A DNA stretch of 64,000 bases. Origin: a virus. Positions 8,518 to 16,552 of the stretch are shown here, in pieces. Location: positions 104,675-168,674 of IMG/VR virus record IMGVR_UViG_3300033997_000478. The stretch is one strand, 5' to 3'. The number at the start of each line of letters is the position of its first letter. Positions within the stretch are counted from its first letter, which is position 1. A program made the position numbers and the translations under genes. Below the pieces are notes generated by a model, which saw only the letters and a program-made list of their open reading frames with translations, did no database searches and was not told where the DNA came from.

Positions 8518-9198
8518 ATGAACAATCAAGGGAAGTTCCTCTGCGTAGAGGGTCCGGATGGCGCTGGCAAGACCACCCAGATGGAAATGCTGCGCGACTA
8601 TCTGGTTGCTCGCGGCGTGGAAGTGGTGACCGTTCGTGAGCCGGGCGGGACGTTTATCGGTGAAGGCATCCGTTCGCTGTTCAAGCAGAACTTCGGACAG
8701 ACCAACCCGATGGCCGAGGTCTACATGATGCTCGCCGCCAAGACCCAGCTGTGGCACGAAGTCATCCAGCCGGCGCTGCGCCGTGGTGCCTGGGTGATCA
8801 CCGATCGTTACACCCCGTCGCTGTACGCCTACCAAGGCGGCGGCCATCGCGTCAGCCGCAACGTGCTCGACGGTCTGGTGCAGCGCGGTTACGCCGGTGG
8901 TGCGTTCGACGCCCCGCACGCTACGGTGCTGCTGCAAGTCTCCCGTGAAGAACAGGCTCGACGTCTGATGGGCCGTGCAGATAGCGAGGAGCTGGACAAG
9001 ATCGATACCGCTGCTGCCGACTTCCGTGAGCGTGTGTACGCCACGTACGTCTCCATGGGGCAGCGTCAGGAAGGTTATCCGGTTGGCGTGGTGCATTTCC
9101 CCATCGACGCCGACCGCTCGCCGGAGGAAGTCCACCAGCTCGTCCTGACCGCCTTCAGCTGCGACCTACCGGAGTTCGATAGTGTCGAAGTCAACTGA
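8518..9198 (+). CDS. tmk: Thymidylate kinase
   Basis: Phosphorylates dTMP to dTDP with ATP. Visible motifs are the P-loop GPDGAGKT (about residues 12-19), REPGGT (dTMP-binding region), DRYTPSLYAYQGGG (the DRY and dTMP-binding segment) and a LID-like arginine region (QARRLMGRAD). Its 226 residues are slightly more than the usual 205-215. It partners functionally with the thymidylate synthase at 16.5 kb. The ribosome binding site is weak; the next gene starts 17 bases before its stop. Confidence 0.95.
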   Translation: MNNQGKFLCVEGPDGAGKTTQMEMLRDYLVARGVEVVTVREPGGTFIGEGIRSLFKQNFGQTNPMAEVYMMLAAKTQLWHEVIQPALRRGAWVITDRYTPSLYAYQGGGHRVSRNVLDGLVQRGYAGGAFDAPHATVLLQVSREEQARRLMGRADSEELDKIDTAAADFRERVYATYVSMGQRQEGYPVGVVHFPIDADRSPEEVHQLVLTAFSCDLPEFDSVEVN

Positions 9199-9691
9199 CA
9201 TCCTGGAAGAGATCGAAACCCAACTGCGCAAGCCGGAAACGGACAAGCAGATGCTGTTGATGCAGTTGAAAGACTGCGTCAACGTGGCGGTTCTGGAGAT
9301 GGACAAAGAAGACGGCCTGACCCGCGGTGCATTGGGCGGTGTGTTCTACTGTCTGGAGCGGTTGCGCAAGCACTGGAACCAAGACGGGCAAGCACCGTCC
9401 ATGGAAGCGCTGACTGAGATCTACGCGCAGGTTGAACTGCAGCGTTTTGACTTCGACCAAGACCAGATCAAGCGCACTCAGCAGCACTACCGAGACGCCA
9501 ACCTCTTGGCTCAGTTGCACCGAGTGGAACTGAAAGACGGGCGCAGCTGTTTTGTCCTGTCTTCGATACACAACCAAACCACGCTGGACGGTCGTTTGAT
9601 CGCCAGGGGTGAGATGCTGCAATCGTCCCGCGCTCCTGTGCCGACCTTCGGTGAGATCGTGGACAAAGCCACTAACCGAGGGGGTAAGTGA
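9182..9691 (+). CDS. Unknown protein, 169 aa
   Basis: GTG start inside the end of tmk, a 17-base overlap that suggests coupled translation. Soluble, acidic and helical in its first 100 residues. No recognised motif. It sits between tmk and a DHH phosphoesterase, so a nucleotide or nucleic-acid role is possible. Confidence 0.7.
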   Translation: MSKSTDILEEIETQLRKPETDKQMLLMQLKDCVNVAVLEMDKEDGLTRGALGGVFYCLERLRKHWNQDGQAPSMEALTEIYAQVELQRFDFDQDQIKRTQQHYRDANLLAQLHRVELKDGRSCFVLSSIHNQTTLDGRLIARGEMLQSSRAPVPTFGEIVDKATNRGGK

Positions 9692-10584
9692 TGGAAGACG
9701 TGGTGTGTCTTTTTCATGGGGACTGCTTTGATGGCATGGGTGCGGCGTGGACGGTCAGGCGCAAGTACCCCAACGCCAAGTTCATTCCGGTAGAATACCA
9801 GAAGGTTCCGCCGGTAGAAGAACTGCTGGGCAAGAACGTCCTGATCGTCGACTTCAGCTACAGCATCCATTGGTTGACTTACATCGCTGTGGCGGCCAAG
9901 TCGCTGGTGATCTACGATCACCACAAGAGTGCAGAGAACGACCTGCGCATGTACAACGACTGGGTCAAGACCGAGCGCCCAGACCTGACCGAACGCTTCC
10001 ATGCCGTCTACGACGTCAAGCGCAGTGGTGCGCTGATCACCTGGGAGGAGCTCTTCCCGACGATCACCCCACCTCGACTGATCCAGCACATCAGCGATCG
10101 TGATTTGTGGACCAATGTCCTGCCGTCCACCCGAGAGATCATGGCCGGTGTGGGCGCATATCCGCTGGATCTGGACGTGTGGAATGCGGTGTTCCCTTAT
10201 TACTACCCCGGTCACTTCGACATCGAACAAGATGACCTGATGTGTGAACTGGCAATAGCGGGCACGCACATCCTGCGCAAACAGCAGACAGACATTGACC
10301 GATTGATCGCACTAACCAAGCGCGAGATTACGATCGGCGAACACACAGTGCAGATGATCAACGTTCCTCGCCATCTGGTGAGTGAGGCAGTTGGTCAGCT
10401 CGCCAAAGGCGCACCCTTTGCGGTGGGCTACTTTGACACGGCCGAAGGCCGCGAGTTCAGCTTCCGCTCAACCAAGGGCGAGGGGTTGGACGTTTCCAAA
10501 GTCGCTGCCATCATCGGCGGCGGCGGTCACATGAATGCTGCCGGAGCTCGCGTACCGCGCGACCATCCGCTGGCTCAAATCTGA
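9691..10584 (+). CDS. DHH-family phosphoesterase, 297 aa
   Basis: The DHH core is visible in order: HGDCFDGMGAAW (N-terminal metal-binding Asp), VDFSY, the YDHHKSA signature, and HISDRDLW. A C-terminal DHHA1-type motif GGGGHMNAAGARV follows near residue 275. Family enzymes are Mn-dependent exonucleases or oligonucleotide/cyclic-dinucleotide phosphodiesterases (RecJ, NrnA, GdpP). This short two-domain form resembles nanoRNase-type proteins. ATG 9691 overlaps the preceding TGA (TGATG) and follows GGGGG. Degradation of short RNA or a cyclic nucleotide signal is plausible; substrate not determinable. Confidence 0.9.
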   Translation: MEDVVCLFHGDCFDGMGAAWTVRRKYPNAKFIPVEYQKVPPVEELLGKNVLIVDFSYSIHWLTYIAVAAKSLVIYDHHKSAENDLRMYNDWVKTERPDLTERFHAVYDVKRSGALITWEELFPTITPPRLIQHISDRDLWTNVLPSTREIMAGVGAYPLDLDVWNAVFPYYYPGHFDIEQDDLMCELAIAGTHILRKQQTDIDRLIALTKREITIGEHTVQMINVPRHLVSEAVGQLAKGAPFAVGYFDTAEGREFSFRSTKGEGLDVSKVAAIIGGGGHMNAAGARVPRDHPLAQI

Positions 10585-10592
10585 GAACTCCA

Positions 10593-11492
10593 ATGAACAA
10601 CTTCTTCGTCAACCTCCATGCGTGGCTGAAGTCACAGCTGGTGTTCGTTGCCATGGCCGTCGTCTTCGGCCTGGTCGCGGGCTTTCTGCACTTCAACCAC
10701 TCCCCGGTCACCTTCGTGGCCATCGCCACCCTCGTCGTCCTGACCCTCTACCTCACCTACGCCAACTACCGGCAGTACGAGCAGTTGGTGGGCGACCACG
10801 ATGAGCAACTGGTGAGTCTCCATCGGGAACACAATGCCAAGGTAACCTCGATGGCTGATACCATCGAAGATCTGCGGGTCAAGCTGCACGGGGCCAACAT
10901 CAACAACGCCACCCTGCGCAACCAGCTCGAATCCAAGGAGCTCGGCTACAGCCAAGCCCAGGCCGACCTGGCCGCAGGGGAGTTGAAACTGGCTGAGAAG
11001 CTCGCCCGCATCGAAGATCTGGAAGTGCAGCTCCAGACCGCGAAGGAGAATGCGCTCTTCAGTGACAATCGCCACAGCGTCGCCAAGATGGAAAGCGACT
11101 ACCTGCGCCAGCACTCGCGTGAGCTGATGATCTTCCTGGCCTCGGTCTACGAGTCCGGCACGCGCCAGGAGAACTACCTCGACGGCCTGCACTGGTTCCT
11201 GTACGTGGACGCCCCCGGTTCGCAGGTTCGCTTCCTGGTGCCGGAGCTGAGCGCCGAGATCTCCGCCTACGACAAGGACGCCAAGACCTTCGTGAACTTC
11301 CTCAAGGCCCTGCCGGCCTACGAGAAGGCCTGGGACGGCCACCTGCCGAACATGGTCTACGACCGACTGGTCGCACTGGCCGGCAAGCTGCACGACACCC
11401 GCCTGTCCCCGCCGATCGCTCTGGCCAGCACCGGCAAGGCGCCGACCAAGGCCCGCGTGGCCAAGAAGCGCGCTCGTGGCCCGAAGGCCTAA
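10593..11492 (+). CDS. Membrane protein with long coiled coil, 299 aa
   Basis: Two N-terminal hydrophobic helices (about residues 15-33 and 38-55) precede a long heptad-rich coiled coil (residues 60-160), a globular stretch with aromatic residues and a basic Lys/Arg/Ala-rich tail (RVAKKRARGPKA). I expect a cytoplasmic coiled coil tethered to the inner membrane, possibly nucleic-acid-binding through the tail. No family recognised. Overlaps the next gene by 17 bases. Confidence 0.75.
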   Translation: MNNFFVNLHAWLKSQLVFVAMAVVFGLVAGFLHFNHSPVTFVAIATLVVLTLYLTYANYRQYEQLVGDHDEQLVSLHREHNAKVTSMADTIEDLRVKLHGANINNATLRNQLESKELGYSQAQADLAAGELKLAEKLARIEDLEVQLQTAKENALFSDNRHSVAKMESDYLRQHSRELMIFLASVYESGTRQENYLDGLHWFLYVDAPGSQVRFLVPELSAEISAYDKDAKTFVNFLKALPAYEKAWDGHLPNMVYDRLVALAGKLHDTRLSPPIALASTGKAPTKARVAKKRARGPKA

Positions 11493-11736
11493 GCGCTACG
11501 GTAAGTGGGTACTGATCACCTGGGCACTGGCGACCTTTGCCTACTTGGTGTCCTTCGTGTTCTGGATGATCGGTAACCAACCGCTTTACCGTGTCACTCA
11601 GCTGATTGCGGCCGGCCTCAGTTTCGCCTTGATCTACTTTGCCATCCAGTACAGCCATCAAATCAAGATGGAAGAGATTCAGGAGACGCTGGCGAACGTG
11701 CGGGCCCGCAAGAAGGTCGTCCCGACCGAGGAATGA
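11476..11736 (+). CDS. Two-helix membrane protein, 86 aa
   Basis: GTG start inside the basic tail codons of the upstream gene. Two hydrophobic helices at about residues 11-31 and 39-58, then a charged cytoplasmic tail. It lies directly upstream of a terminator and the endolysin gene, so a holin is possible by position, but it is not a recognised holin family. Confidence 0.65.
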   Translation: MARRPKRYGKWVLITWALATFAYLVSFVFWMIGNQPLYRVTQLIAAGLSFALIYFAIQYSHQIKMEEIQETLANVRARKKVVPTEE

Positions 11737-11741
11737 GAGAG

Positions 11742-11761
11742 CCCCCACCTTCGGGTGGGGG
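11742..11761 (+). terminator. Rho-independent terminator
   Basis: CCCCCACC TTCG GGTGGGGG followed by TTTTATTACGC. It closes the 8518-11736 block. Confidence 0.9.
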
Positions 11762-11773
11762 TTTTATTACGCA

Positions 11774-11783
11774 ATCGTATGGT
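11774..11783 (+). promoter_or_regulatory. ATCGTATGGT motif before endolysin
   Basis: The same 10 bases occur at 55063-55072 before the spanin genes, and both contain TATG. It lies 20 bases before the endolysin start. Candidate late promoter; inference only. Confidence 0.4.
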
Positions 11784-11803
11784 TAATACATCGGAGAACA
11801 ACC

Positions 11804-12655
11804 ATGCTGTTGCGTCTGAATGACAAGAACTGCGCGGTCAAGGAGATGCAGCTGAAGCTGGGTCTGACCGCCGATGGGGCCTTTGGCCCTGCCACGCAGA
11901 AGGCCGTGATTGCCTTCCAGAAATCCAAGGGACTGGTCGCTGACGGCATCGCTGGTCCGGCCACCTTGGCCGCACTGGGCTTGACGGGTCTGGAGATCTG
12001 CTCGGCACCGGTGGGCGTGGGTACCAAGCTGGTCGAGCAGGATTACATCGACGCTGCCAAGCTGCTGTCCAAGCCAGGGCAAGCCTGTGAGGTGGCAGCC
12101 ATCAAGGCGGTGGCGCTAGTGGAAGCCAAGGGTGTGGCTTTCCTGCCCAGCGGCAAGCCTAAGACCCTGTGGGAGCGCCACTGGTTCTGGAAGCTGATGA
12201 CCGACACCAAGCTGCGCGACCGTCTGGCGCTGAGCGAACGCGACATCTGCTTCAAGTCGGCCAAGACCAACAAGAAGGTCGACGACGCCGGCAAGCCGAT
12301 CCTGGAGATCGACCGCTACCAAGGCGGCGACAAGGAGTGGGAGTTCATCGATCGGGCCATGAAGTACGATGCCAATGCTGCCATGCAGTCGGCCTCGTTC
12401 GGCATGTTCCAGATCATGGGCTTCAACTACCAGCGTGCCGGCTTCACCACCCCCAAGGCGTACTACGACTCCACCTTCCGTGGTGAGCGTGAGCACCTGA
12501 TGGCCTTCGTCAACTTCATCAAGTCCGACGCCACCCTGTGGAACGCACTGCTGACGAAGAACTGGGCAGTCTTCGCCTTCAACTACAACGGTCCTGGCTA
12601 CAAGGTCTACAGCTACGACACCAAGATGGCCAACGCTTACAAGCAGTACAAATGA
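11804..12655 (+). CDS. Endolysin: peptidoglycan-binding plus N-acetylmuramidase
   Basis: Residues 1-65 form a PG_binding_1 domain (KEMQLKLGLTADGAFGPATQ, GLVADGIAGPATLAAL). The rest is a DUF3380/N-acetylmuramidase domain. Its hallmarks are VEAKGVAFLPSG with the probable catalytic Glu, KTLWERHWFWKL, and SASFGMFQIMGFNYQRAGF. It cuts the glycan backbone of peptidoglycan. There is no signal peptide, so it would need a holin. ATG 11804 lies after GGAG; its 283 residues fit modular endolysins of Gram-negative phages. Transcribed alone between two terminators. Confidence 0.92.
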   Translation: MLLRLNDKNCAVKEMQLKLGLTADGAFGPATQKAVIAFQKSKGLVADGIAGPATLAALGLTGLEICSAPVGVGTKLVEQDYIDAAKLLSKPGQACEVAAIKAVALVEAKGVAFLPSGKPKTLWERHWFWKLMTDTKLRDRLALSERDICFKSAKTNKKVDDAGKPILEIDRYQGGDKEWEFIDRAMKYDANAAMQSASFGMFQIMGFNYQRAGFTTPKAYYDSTFRGEREHLMAFVNFIKSDATLWNALLTKNWAVFAFNYNGPGYKVYSYDTKMANAYKQYK

Positions 12656-12669
12656 TCGACAGTATAGAG

Positions 12670-12687
12670 GCGGGCCTTCGGGCCCGC
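12670..12687 (+). terminator. Rho-independent terminator
   Basis: GCGGGCC TTCG GGCCCGC followed by TTTTATGCC; ends the endolysin transcript. Confidence 0.9.
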
Positions 12688-12803
12688 TTTTATGCCATTG
12701 AAAAATTTCCGACGCCCTTACTATCCCTAAGAGAGCCCCTACTTCCGTAAAATCAAATTGTGGGCATCCATCATCTGAAACCTCTACCCGGCACACGAAC
12801 CAC

Positions 12804-13127
12804 ATGAACGATACCGCAAAGCGCAAAGGCAAGTACCTGTACCAAGCTAACCGGGCAGCCCATGTTGCCGTCCTCTGGGCGGTCAATCAAGAACTTACCA
12901 GTGATGAAACCCTGCGCCTGCAGCGAATGGAAGATACCCTGCGCAGTCATCCTGCGTTCGGACATCTGACCTTCGCACCGAAGGACGGCTACTGCGGAGT
13001 AGTCGAAGAATTTGATGTGCACCTGTACAAGGGTAAGGAAATCTTCTACCCCCGCGGTGCCCACGTCCTGCCGTTGCCCCACTACATGCAGGTGGTTGGC
13101 AAGGGCTACTTCCAGTACGAGAAGTGA
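12804..13127 (+). CDS. Unknown protein, 107 aa
   Basis: ATG 12804 with a weak ribosome binding site. Soluble protein, helical first half and a Tyr/Phe/Gly-rich second half. No family recognised. Preceded by about 145 bases without a gene that contain the endolysin terminator and an A/T-rich stretch (12700-12725) likely to hold a promoter. Confidence 0.65.
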   Translation: MNDTAKRKGKYLYQANRAAHVAVLWAVNQELTSDETLRLQRMEDTLRSHPAFGHLTFAPKDGYCGVVEEFDVHLYKGKEIFYPRGAHVLPLPHYMQVVGKGYFQYEK

Positions 13128-13128
13128 T

Positions 13129-13728
13129 ATGCCCCAAGGCCGTGATCTGATCGTTCGACAGGTTGCTGGAGTCGGCAGCCGGGAAACACCCGAAGAGATC
13201 AAGCCGCTGTTTTTGGACATCTTTGAATGTCTGACCGATGACAACTACCAACTCACCAGTGGCGATGCACAAGGGCCCGACGAATGGGCCCACGAAGGAG
13301 CCATGCGTTCGTCTAACTATGGCTTGATCGGTGCGAACATCTTCCTTCCGTGGAATGGCGTTCGTCGCCACGATGGTACCTACCGTTATGAGGACGGCAA
13401 GGTTTTCTTTGACGCCTCCAAGTTTGAGAACTGGGAACGTGCCGGCGAGATCTCTCTTGCTGCGCGCGGTTCATGGGAGGGTTTGGGTCGTGGTGGGATT
13501 GCCTTGCACACTCGCAATGCCTACCAAGTCCTCTCGCGCTCACTGGAGAAGCCTGTCAAACAGATCGTTTGCTGGGCCTTGCCGGTAGGTAAGAAAGGCC
13601 GGGTTAGGGGTGGTACCAACACTGCTCATCAGATTGGTTTGGACTACAATGTCCCAATCATCAACCTTGCCACCGAAGAAGGCATGCAGCGGGCGATGGA
13701 CTATTTGCGACGTAAGGGAAGGCGCTGA
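13129..13728 (+). CDS. SLOG/DprA-like nucleotide-binding protein, 199 aa
   Basis: Reads as a Rossmann-like SLOG-superfamily protein: VAGVGSRETP near the N-terminus, YQLTSGDAQGPDEWAHEGA (the classic glycine-rich 'SGgA.G.D..A..GA' pattern) and, after strand VKQIVCWAL, the segment RGGTNTAHQIGLDYNVPIINL. Family members bind nucleotides, DNA or nucleotide-derived ligands (DprA, LOG, YAcAr). Start at ATG 13129, one base after the preceding TGA. Ligand unknown. A role in recombination or sensing would be inference. Confidence 0.75.
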   Translation: MPQGRDLIVRQVAGVGSRETPEEIKPLFLDIFECLTDDNYQLTSGDAQGPDEWAHEGAMRSSNYGLIGANIFLPWNGVRRHDGTYRYEDGKVFFDASKFENWERAGEISLAARGSWEGLGRGGIALHTRNAYQVLSRSLEKPVKQIVCWALPVGKKGRVRGGTNTAHQIGLDYNVPIINLATEEGMQRAMDYLRRKGRR

Positions 13729-13907
13729 TGATTGCCTGGATAGATCGGGTCATCAATGAGACTCATGGCAGGCATTGGGCCGTGCTCTTTATCACCGGCC
13801 ATGGCTTTCCCTTGTATTGGCTGATACGTCATCCGCTCATTGCCTTCAGTGTTTATCAGCTGGCAATGTTTCGAATGAAGGAGTACCAAGGACGTGAACC
13901 TGACTGA
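13728..13907 (+). CDS. Small hydrophobic protein, 59 aa
   Basis: ATG overlaps the previous stop (TGATG). It is rich in Trp, Phe, His and Leu with one or two short hydrophobic stretches. First of five consecutive small membrane proteins (13728-15049). Family unknown. Confidence 0.6.
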   Translation: MIAWIDRVINETHGRHWAVLFITGHGFPLYWLIRHPLIAFSVYQLAMFRMKEYQGREPD

Positions 13908-14244
13908 GAAGAGCCTCAAAGAAGCCTACTACCAGCGACTGCTGTCGCGGTTCTGGCTGTCGGTGCTGTTGGTGACCCTACTGGGGGTAGGGATTATCTC
14001 GAGCGTCTATACCGCCTTTACCCATCCGGAGTTCTTCATCCGACCCGGCGGGATTGCAATCGTTCTGGCGTGGACGCTACTCACCGGAATCGTTGCACTG
14101 TTCCACGGCAACAATAACCGATCTATCCACGCGCTGGAGAACTACTTCGGTTATCAAGGGGATCGTGCCAAAGCACGACACGAGCACTTCTGCACCAACC
14201 TCCTGCACTGCGCCATGGTGCATAACAGGATTGACGAGGAGTAA
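13894..14244 (+). CDS. Two-helix membrane protein, 116 aa
   Basis: GTG start after AAGGAC, overlapping the previous gene by 14 bases. Hydrophobic helices at about residues 21-42 and 52-70; the soluble C-terminus is His/Asn-rich with two Cys. Same organisation as the three genes that follow, suggesting a duplicated or co-evolved membrane set. Confidence 0.7.
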   Translation: MNLTEKSLKEAYYQRLLSRFWLSVLLVTLLGVGIISSVYTAFTHPEFFIRPGGIAIVLAWTLLTGIVALFHGNNNRSIHALENYFGYQGDRAKARHEHFCTNLLHCAMVHNRIDEE

Positions 14245-14251
14245 ATAGGGG

Positions 14252-14515
14252 ATGGGGATGGAAAAGATTGAAGAATCTGAGTACAAATATCGCACGGCCT
14301 ATCTGATAGCGTTTGTCTTTGTACTAGCCATGACGCTGATTGATCTGGCCCTGTTGATCTGTGGTCTCAGGGGATGGGTGGAGATCTCTCTACTCACGGC
14401 GGGTAAGTTGTTTGTCTGCCTGCTCGTACTGGTGGTGGTCACTCGCCTGGTGTGGGAGTTCTACGATGCTCAGCGTGAAGCCTACCAACAGTTCAGGAGC
14501 CAGACCGATGCTTAA
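14252..14515 (+). CDS. Two-helix membrane protein, 87 aa
   Basis: ATG 14252 (alternative ATG two codons later). Helices at about residues 17-38 and 46-65, followed by a charged tail. Overlaps the next gene by 8 bases. Confidence 0.7.
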   Translation: MGMEKIEESEYKYRTAYLIAFVFVLAMTLIDLALLICGLRGWVEISLLTAGKLFVCLLVLVVVTRLVWEFYDAQREAYQQFRSQTDA

Positions 14516-14747
14516 GCGTATCGCCGCCAGTGCTGCCCAAATCATCATCTGGGCCATGATGCTCGCCGTTTCAATTGCCATGGTCTGGGTGGCGTGTTGG
14601 GTCCGCCAAGCTGCACCGGAACTCAAGGACCAAGCCTACCTGACGGCAATCACCGCCGTGGCGATCGCCTTTGTCTGGATCATCGGACTGAGCACGATCA
14701 AGCGGCTCCGGTTCTACGACAGCCTCAAGGCTAAGGGAAGCGCATGA
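14508..14747 (+). CDS. Two-helix membrane protein, 79 aa
   Basis: ATG 14508 lies inside the end of the previous gene. Hydrophobic helices at about residues 8-30 and 42-62 and a short basic tail. Coupled to the next gene by ATGA. Confidence 0.7.
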   Translation: MLKRIAASAAQIIIWAMMLAVSIAMVWVACWVRQAAPELKDQAYLTAITAVAIAFVWIIGLSTIKRLRFYDSLKAKGSA

Positions 14748-15049
14748 AGGGCATGGGCAACTACACGCACCAGTCGCTGGTGTATGCAAGCGTCCACCGG
14801 GCGTGTGCGAGCGCTCGCACTGCCTGGCGCACCACGCTGCTGATAGCTTTGGTCTACGCAGGGATTACGATCCCGATGATCATCGCCAAGCCCGAGCGCA
14901 CGCTGTGGACCTTCGTGGTCCCAACCCTGATCGCCCTCGTGTTCGGCGTTCTGGCATACGTCTTCTATCGACGTATGGTGCGTGCCCAACAGCAGCTGGA
15001 CCATCTCACCGAGTCCTCCGGCATCGGACGACTGTGGGACGATCTGTAA
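14744..15049 (+). CDS. Two-helix membrane protein, 101 aa
   Basis: ATGA overlap with the previous gene. Helices at about residues 31-48 and 55-76, then a charged tail ending GRLWDDL. Last of the small-membrane run. Such sets near lysis genes could include holin candidates, but nothing in the sequence proves that. Confidence 0.7.
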   Translation: MKGMGNYTHQSLVYASVHRACASARTAWRTTLLIALVYAGITIPMIIAKPERTLWTFVVPTLIALVFGVLAYVFYRRMVRAQQQLDHLTESSGIGRLWDDL

Positions 15050-15058
15050 CCGCATAGG

Positions 15059-15074
15059 GACGGCTGCGGCCGTC
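15059..15074 (+). terminator. Terminator with GCATA...TTATGC flanks
   Basis: GACGGC TGCG GCCGTC followed by TCTTATGCC, with GCATAGG on the 5' side that can extend the stem. Confidence 0.75.
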
Positions 15075-15108
15075 TCTTATGCCCTCAAAACACAACAGGA
15101 ATGAAATC

Positions 15109-15870
15109 ATGGCACGCTACAAGAAACGCACCTACGAAATCCACAGCAACGGAACGGTGGAGACGTTCACCGACGAGGACAAAGTGTTGTCCTTCCTGCT
15201 CAACAGGGCACGCGACGTCACGGCTCTGTACGTCATCACTGGTGGTGGGCGACGTGTCTTGAGTCCTCTGACTAAGGAACTCAACAAGCCGCTGGACCTG
15301 TACAAGTTCCGCCACTGGATGTGGATGTATCAGGACCGGATCAAGGGTATCTCTCCAGACACGGCCCGTCGCATGGGTATTCAACAGTACCTGCGCGGTC
15401 GTGCGGCACCGCTGGATCACAGCGTGCGTGCTACCCGCGATGAACTCAAGTTCAAACGCGAACTGGCCGATCTCAAGTACGCCCACAAGAAGTTGGCCGA
15501 GGACAACGACCGCCTGCGCGCTGAAAACAAGCAGACTCAGAGTCTGCTGAACGAAGCAATGAAACTGCACATCAAGCACTGGATGGTTGAGCAGAACGGC
15601 GGCCCTATCGCCAGTGACCAGTACCGTTTTGCCACGCTCTGGTTGCCACAGCCTGCCGTATTCAAGAGCGTAGCTGACGTACTGGCCTCCATGCACTATT
15701 TTGGTACGTCCGGTAAAGATGCTGTGCGTGATGTGTGGGATCGCAAATATAAGAAAGAGCCCAACTCCACCAGCCTCTATATCGCCGAGCTCAACGGTGA
15801 CAAACTCACTCTGTGGTGGCAGGGCAACTACGACGCACTGCGCTACCGCATCTCCAAATTTACCAGGTGA
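15109..15870 (+). CDS. Unknown protein with central coiled coil, 253 aa
   Basis: ATG 15109 chosen because AGGAATG precedes it; an in-frame ATG at 15079 lies against the terminator. The N-terminus is basic, residues 115-165 are heptad-like (ELKFKRELADLKYAHKKLAE), and the C-terminus is beta-rich. No domain recognised. It immediately precedes the homing-endonuclease and thyA region. Confidence 0.7.
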   Translation: MARYKKRTYEIHSNGTVETFTDEDKVLSFLLNRARDVTALYVITGGGRRVLSPLTKELNKPLDLYKFRHWMWMYQDRIKGISPDTARRMGIQQYLRGRAAPLDHSVRATRDELKFKRELADLKYAHKKLAEDNDRLRAENKQTQSLLNEAMKLHIKHWMVEQNGGPIASDQYRFATLWLPQPAVFKSVADVLASMHYFGTSGKDAVRDVWDRKYKKEPNSTSLYIAELNGDKLTLWWQGNYDALRYRISKFTR

Positions 15871-15874
15871 AGAA

Positions 15875-16552
15875 ATGAAGAACAAAGACCTTACCGGTCG
15901 GCAGTTCGGTAAGCTTACGGTTCTTCGTGCAGATGGAGCTCGAGCGCGCCGGGACTACCGAGAGGTTTTGTGGCTGTGCCGCTGTGACTGCGGCGTGGAA
16001 AAGACCATCGGTAGTCGAGCCCTCCTTCACAAGGTCCACGGCAGTAAGTCGTGCGGTTGCGTGAGGAGCCAGAAGCTCGTCGCTGCCGCCTACAGTACCA
16101 AACACGGGCTCAAACAACACCGACTATACCCGATCTGGAAAACGATGCGTATGCGGTGCAACAACCCGAATAACCATAAGTACGCCAACTATGGCGGTCG
16201 GGGAATTCGGGTCTGTGAACGCTGGTCAGACTTTAAGACCTTCTTGGATGACATGGGCCCATCATTTACAGAGGGTTTGAGTCTGGATCGCATTGACGTC
16301 AACGGGCATTACGAACCGGGTAATTGCCGCTGGGCGACTTACAAGGTCCAAGCCAATAATCGTGAAAGGTCGGGACGCCTCCAAGTTGTCGTCAAGGTTC
16401 CGGACACCTTGGACGATTCAGACCTCTCGAATTGGATGGATGTGGCTGAGGTGGTCAAAGTTCTCCAACCCATCCAGAAGCAACACGACAGCCCTTTCAA
16501 GTTTTATCGCCGCATCACATCAACCGACGTTATCTACAGCCTGGAGCTTTAA
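15875..16552 (+). CDS. Free-standing HNH endonuclease, 225 aa
   Basis: Begins with LTGRQFGKLTVL, then a two-cysteine-pair zinc-ribbon-like part (CRCDCG...KSCGC), followed by the phage HNH core: YPIWKTMRMRCNNP, YANYGGRGIRVCERWSDF, SLDRIDVNGHYEPGNCRWAT and QANN. This is the well-known mobile HNH family. It ends exactly one base before the thyA start codon, as expected for a selfish nuclease parked beside its target gene. The C-terminal 60 residues are divergent, perhaps for DNA recognition. Confidence 0.9.
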   Translation: MKNKDLTGRQFGKLTVLRADGARARRDYREVLWLCRCDCGVEKTIGSRALLHKVHGSKSCGCVRSQKLVAAAYSTKHGLKQHRLYPIWKTMRMRCNNPNNHKYANYGGRGIRVCERWSDFKTFLDDMGPSFTEGLSLDRIDVNGHYEPGNCRWATYKVQANNRERSGRLQVVVKVPDTLDDSDLSNWMDVAEVVKVLQPIQKQHDSPFKFYRRITSTDVIYSLEL

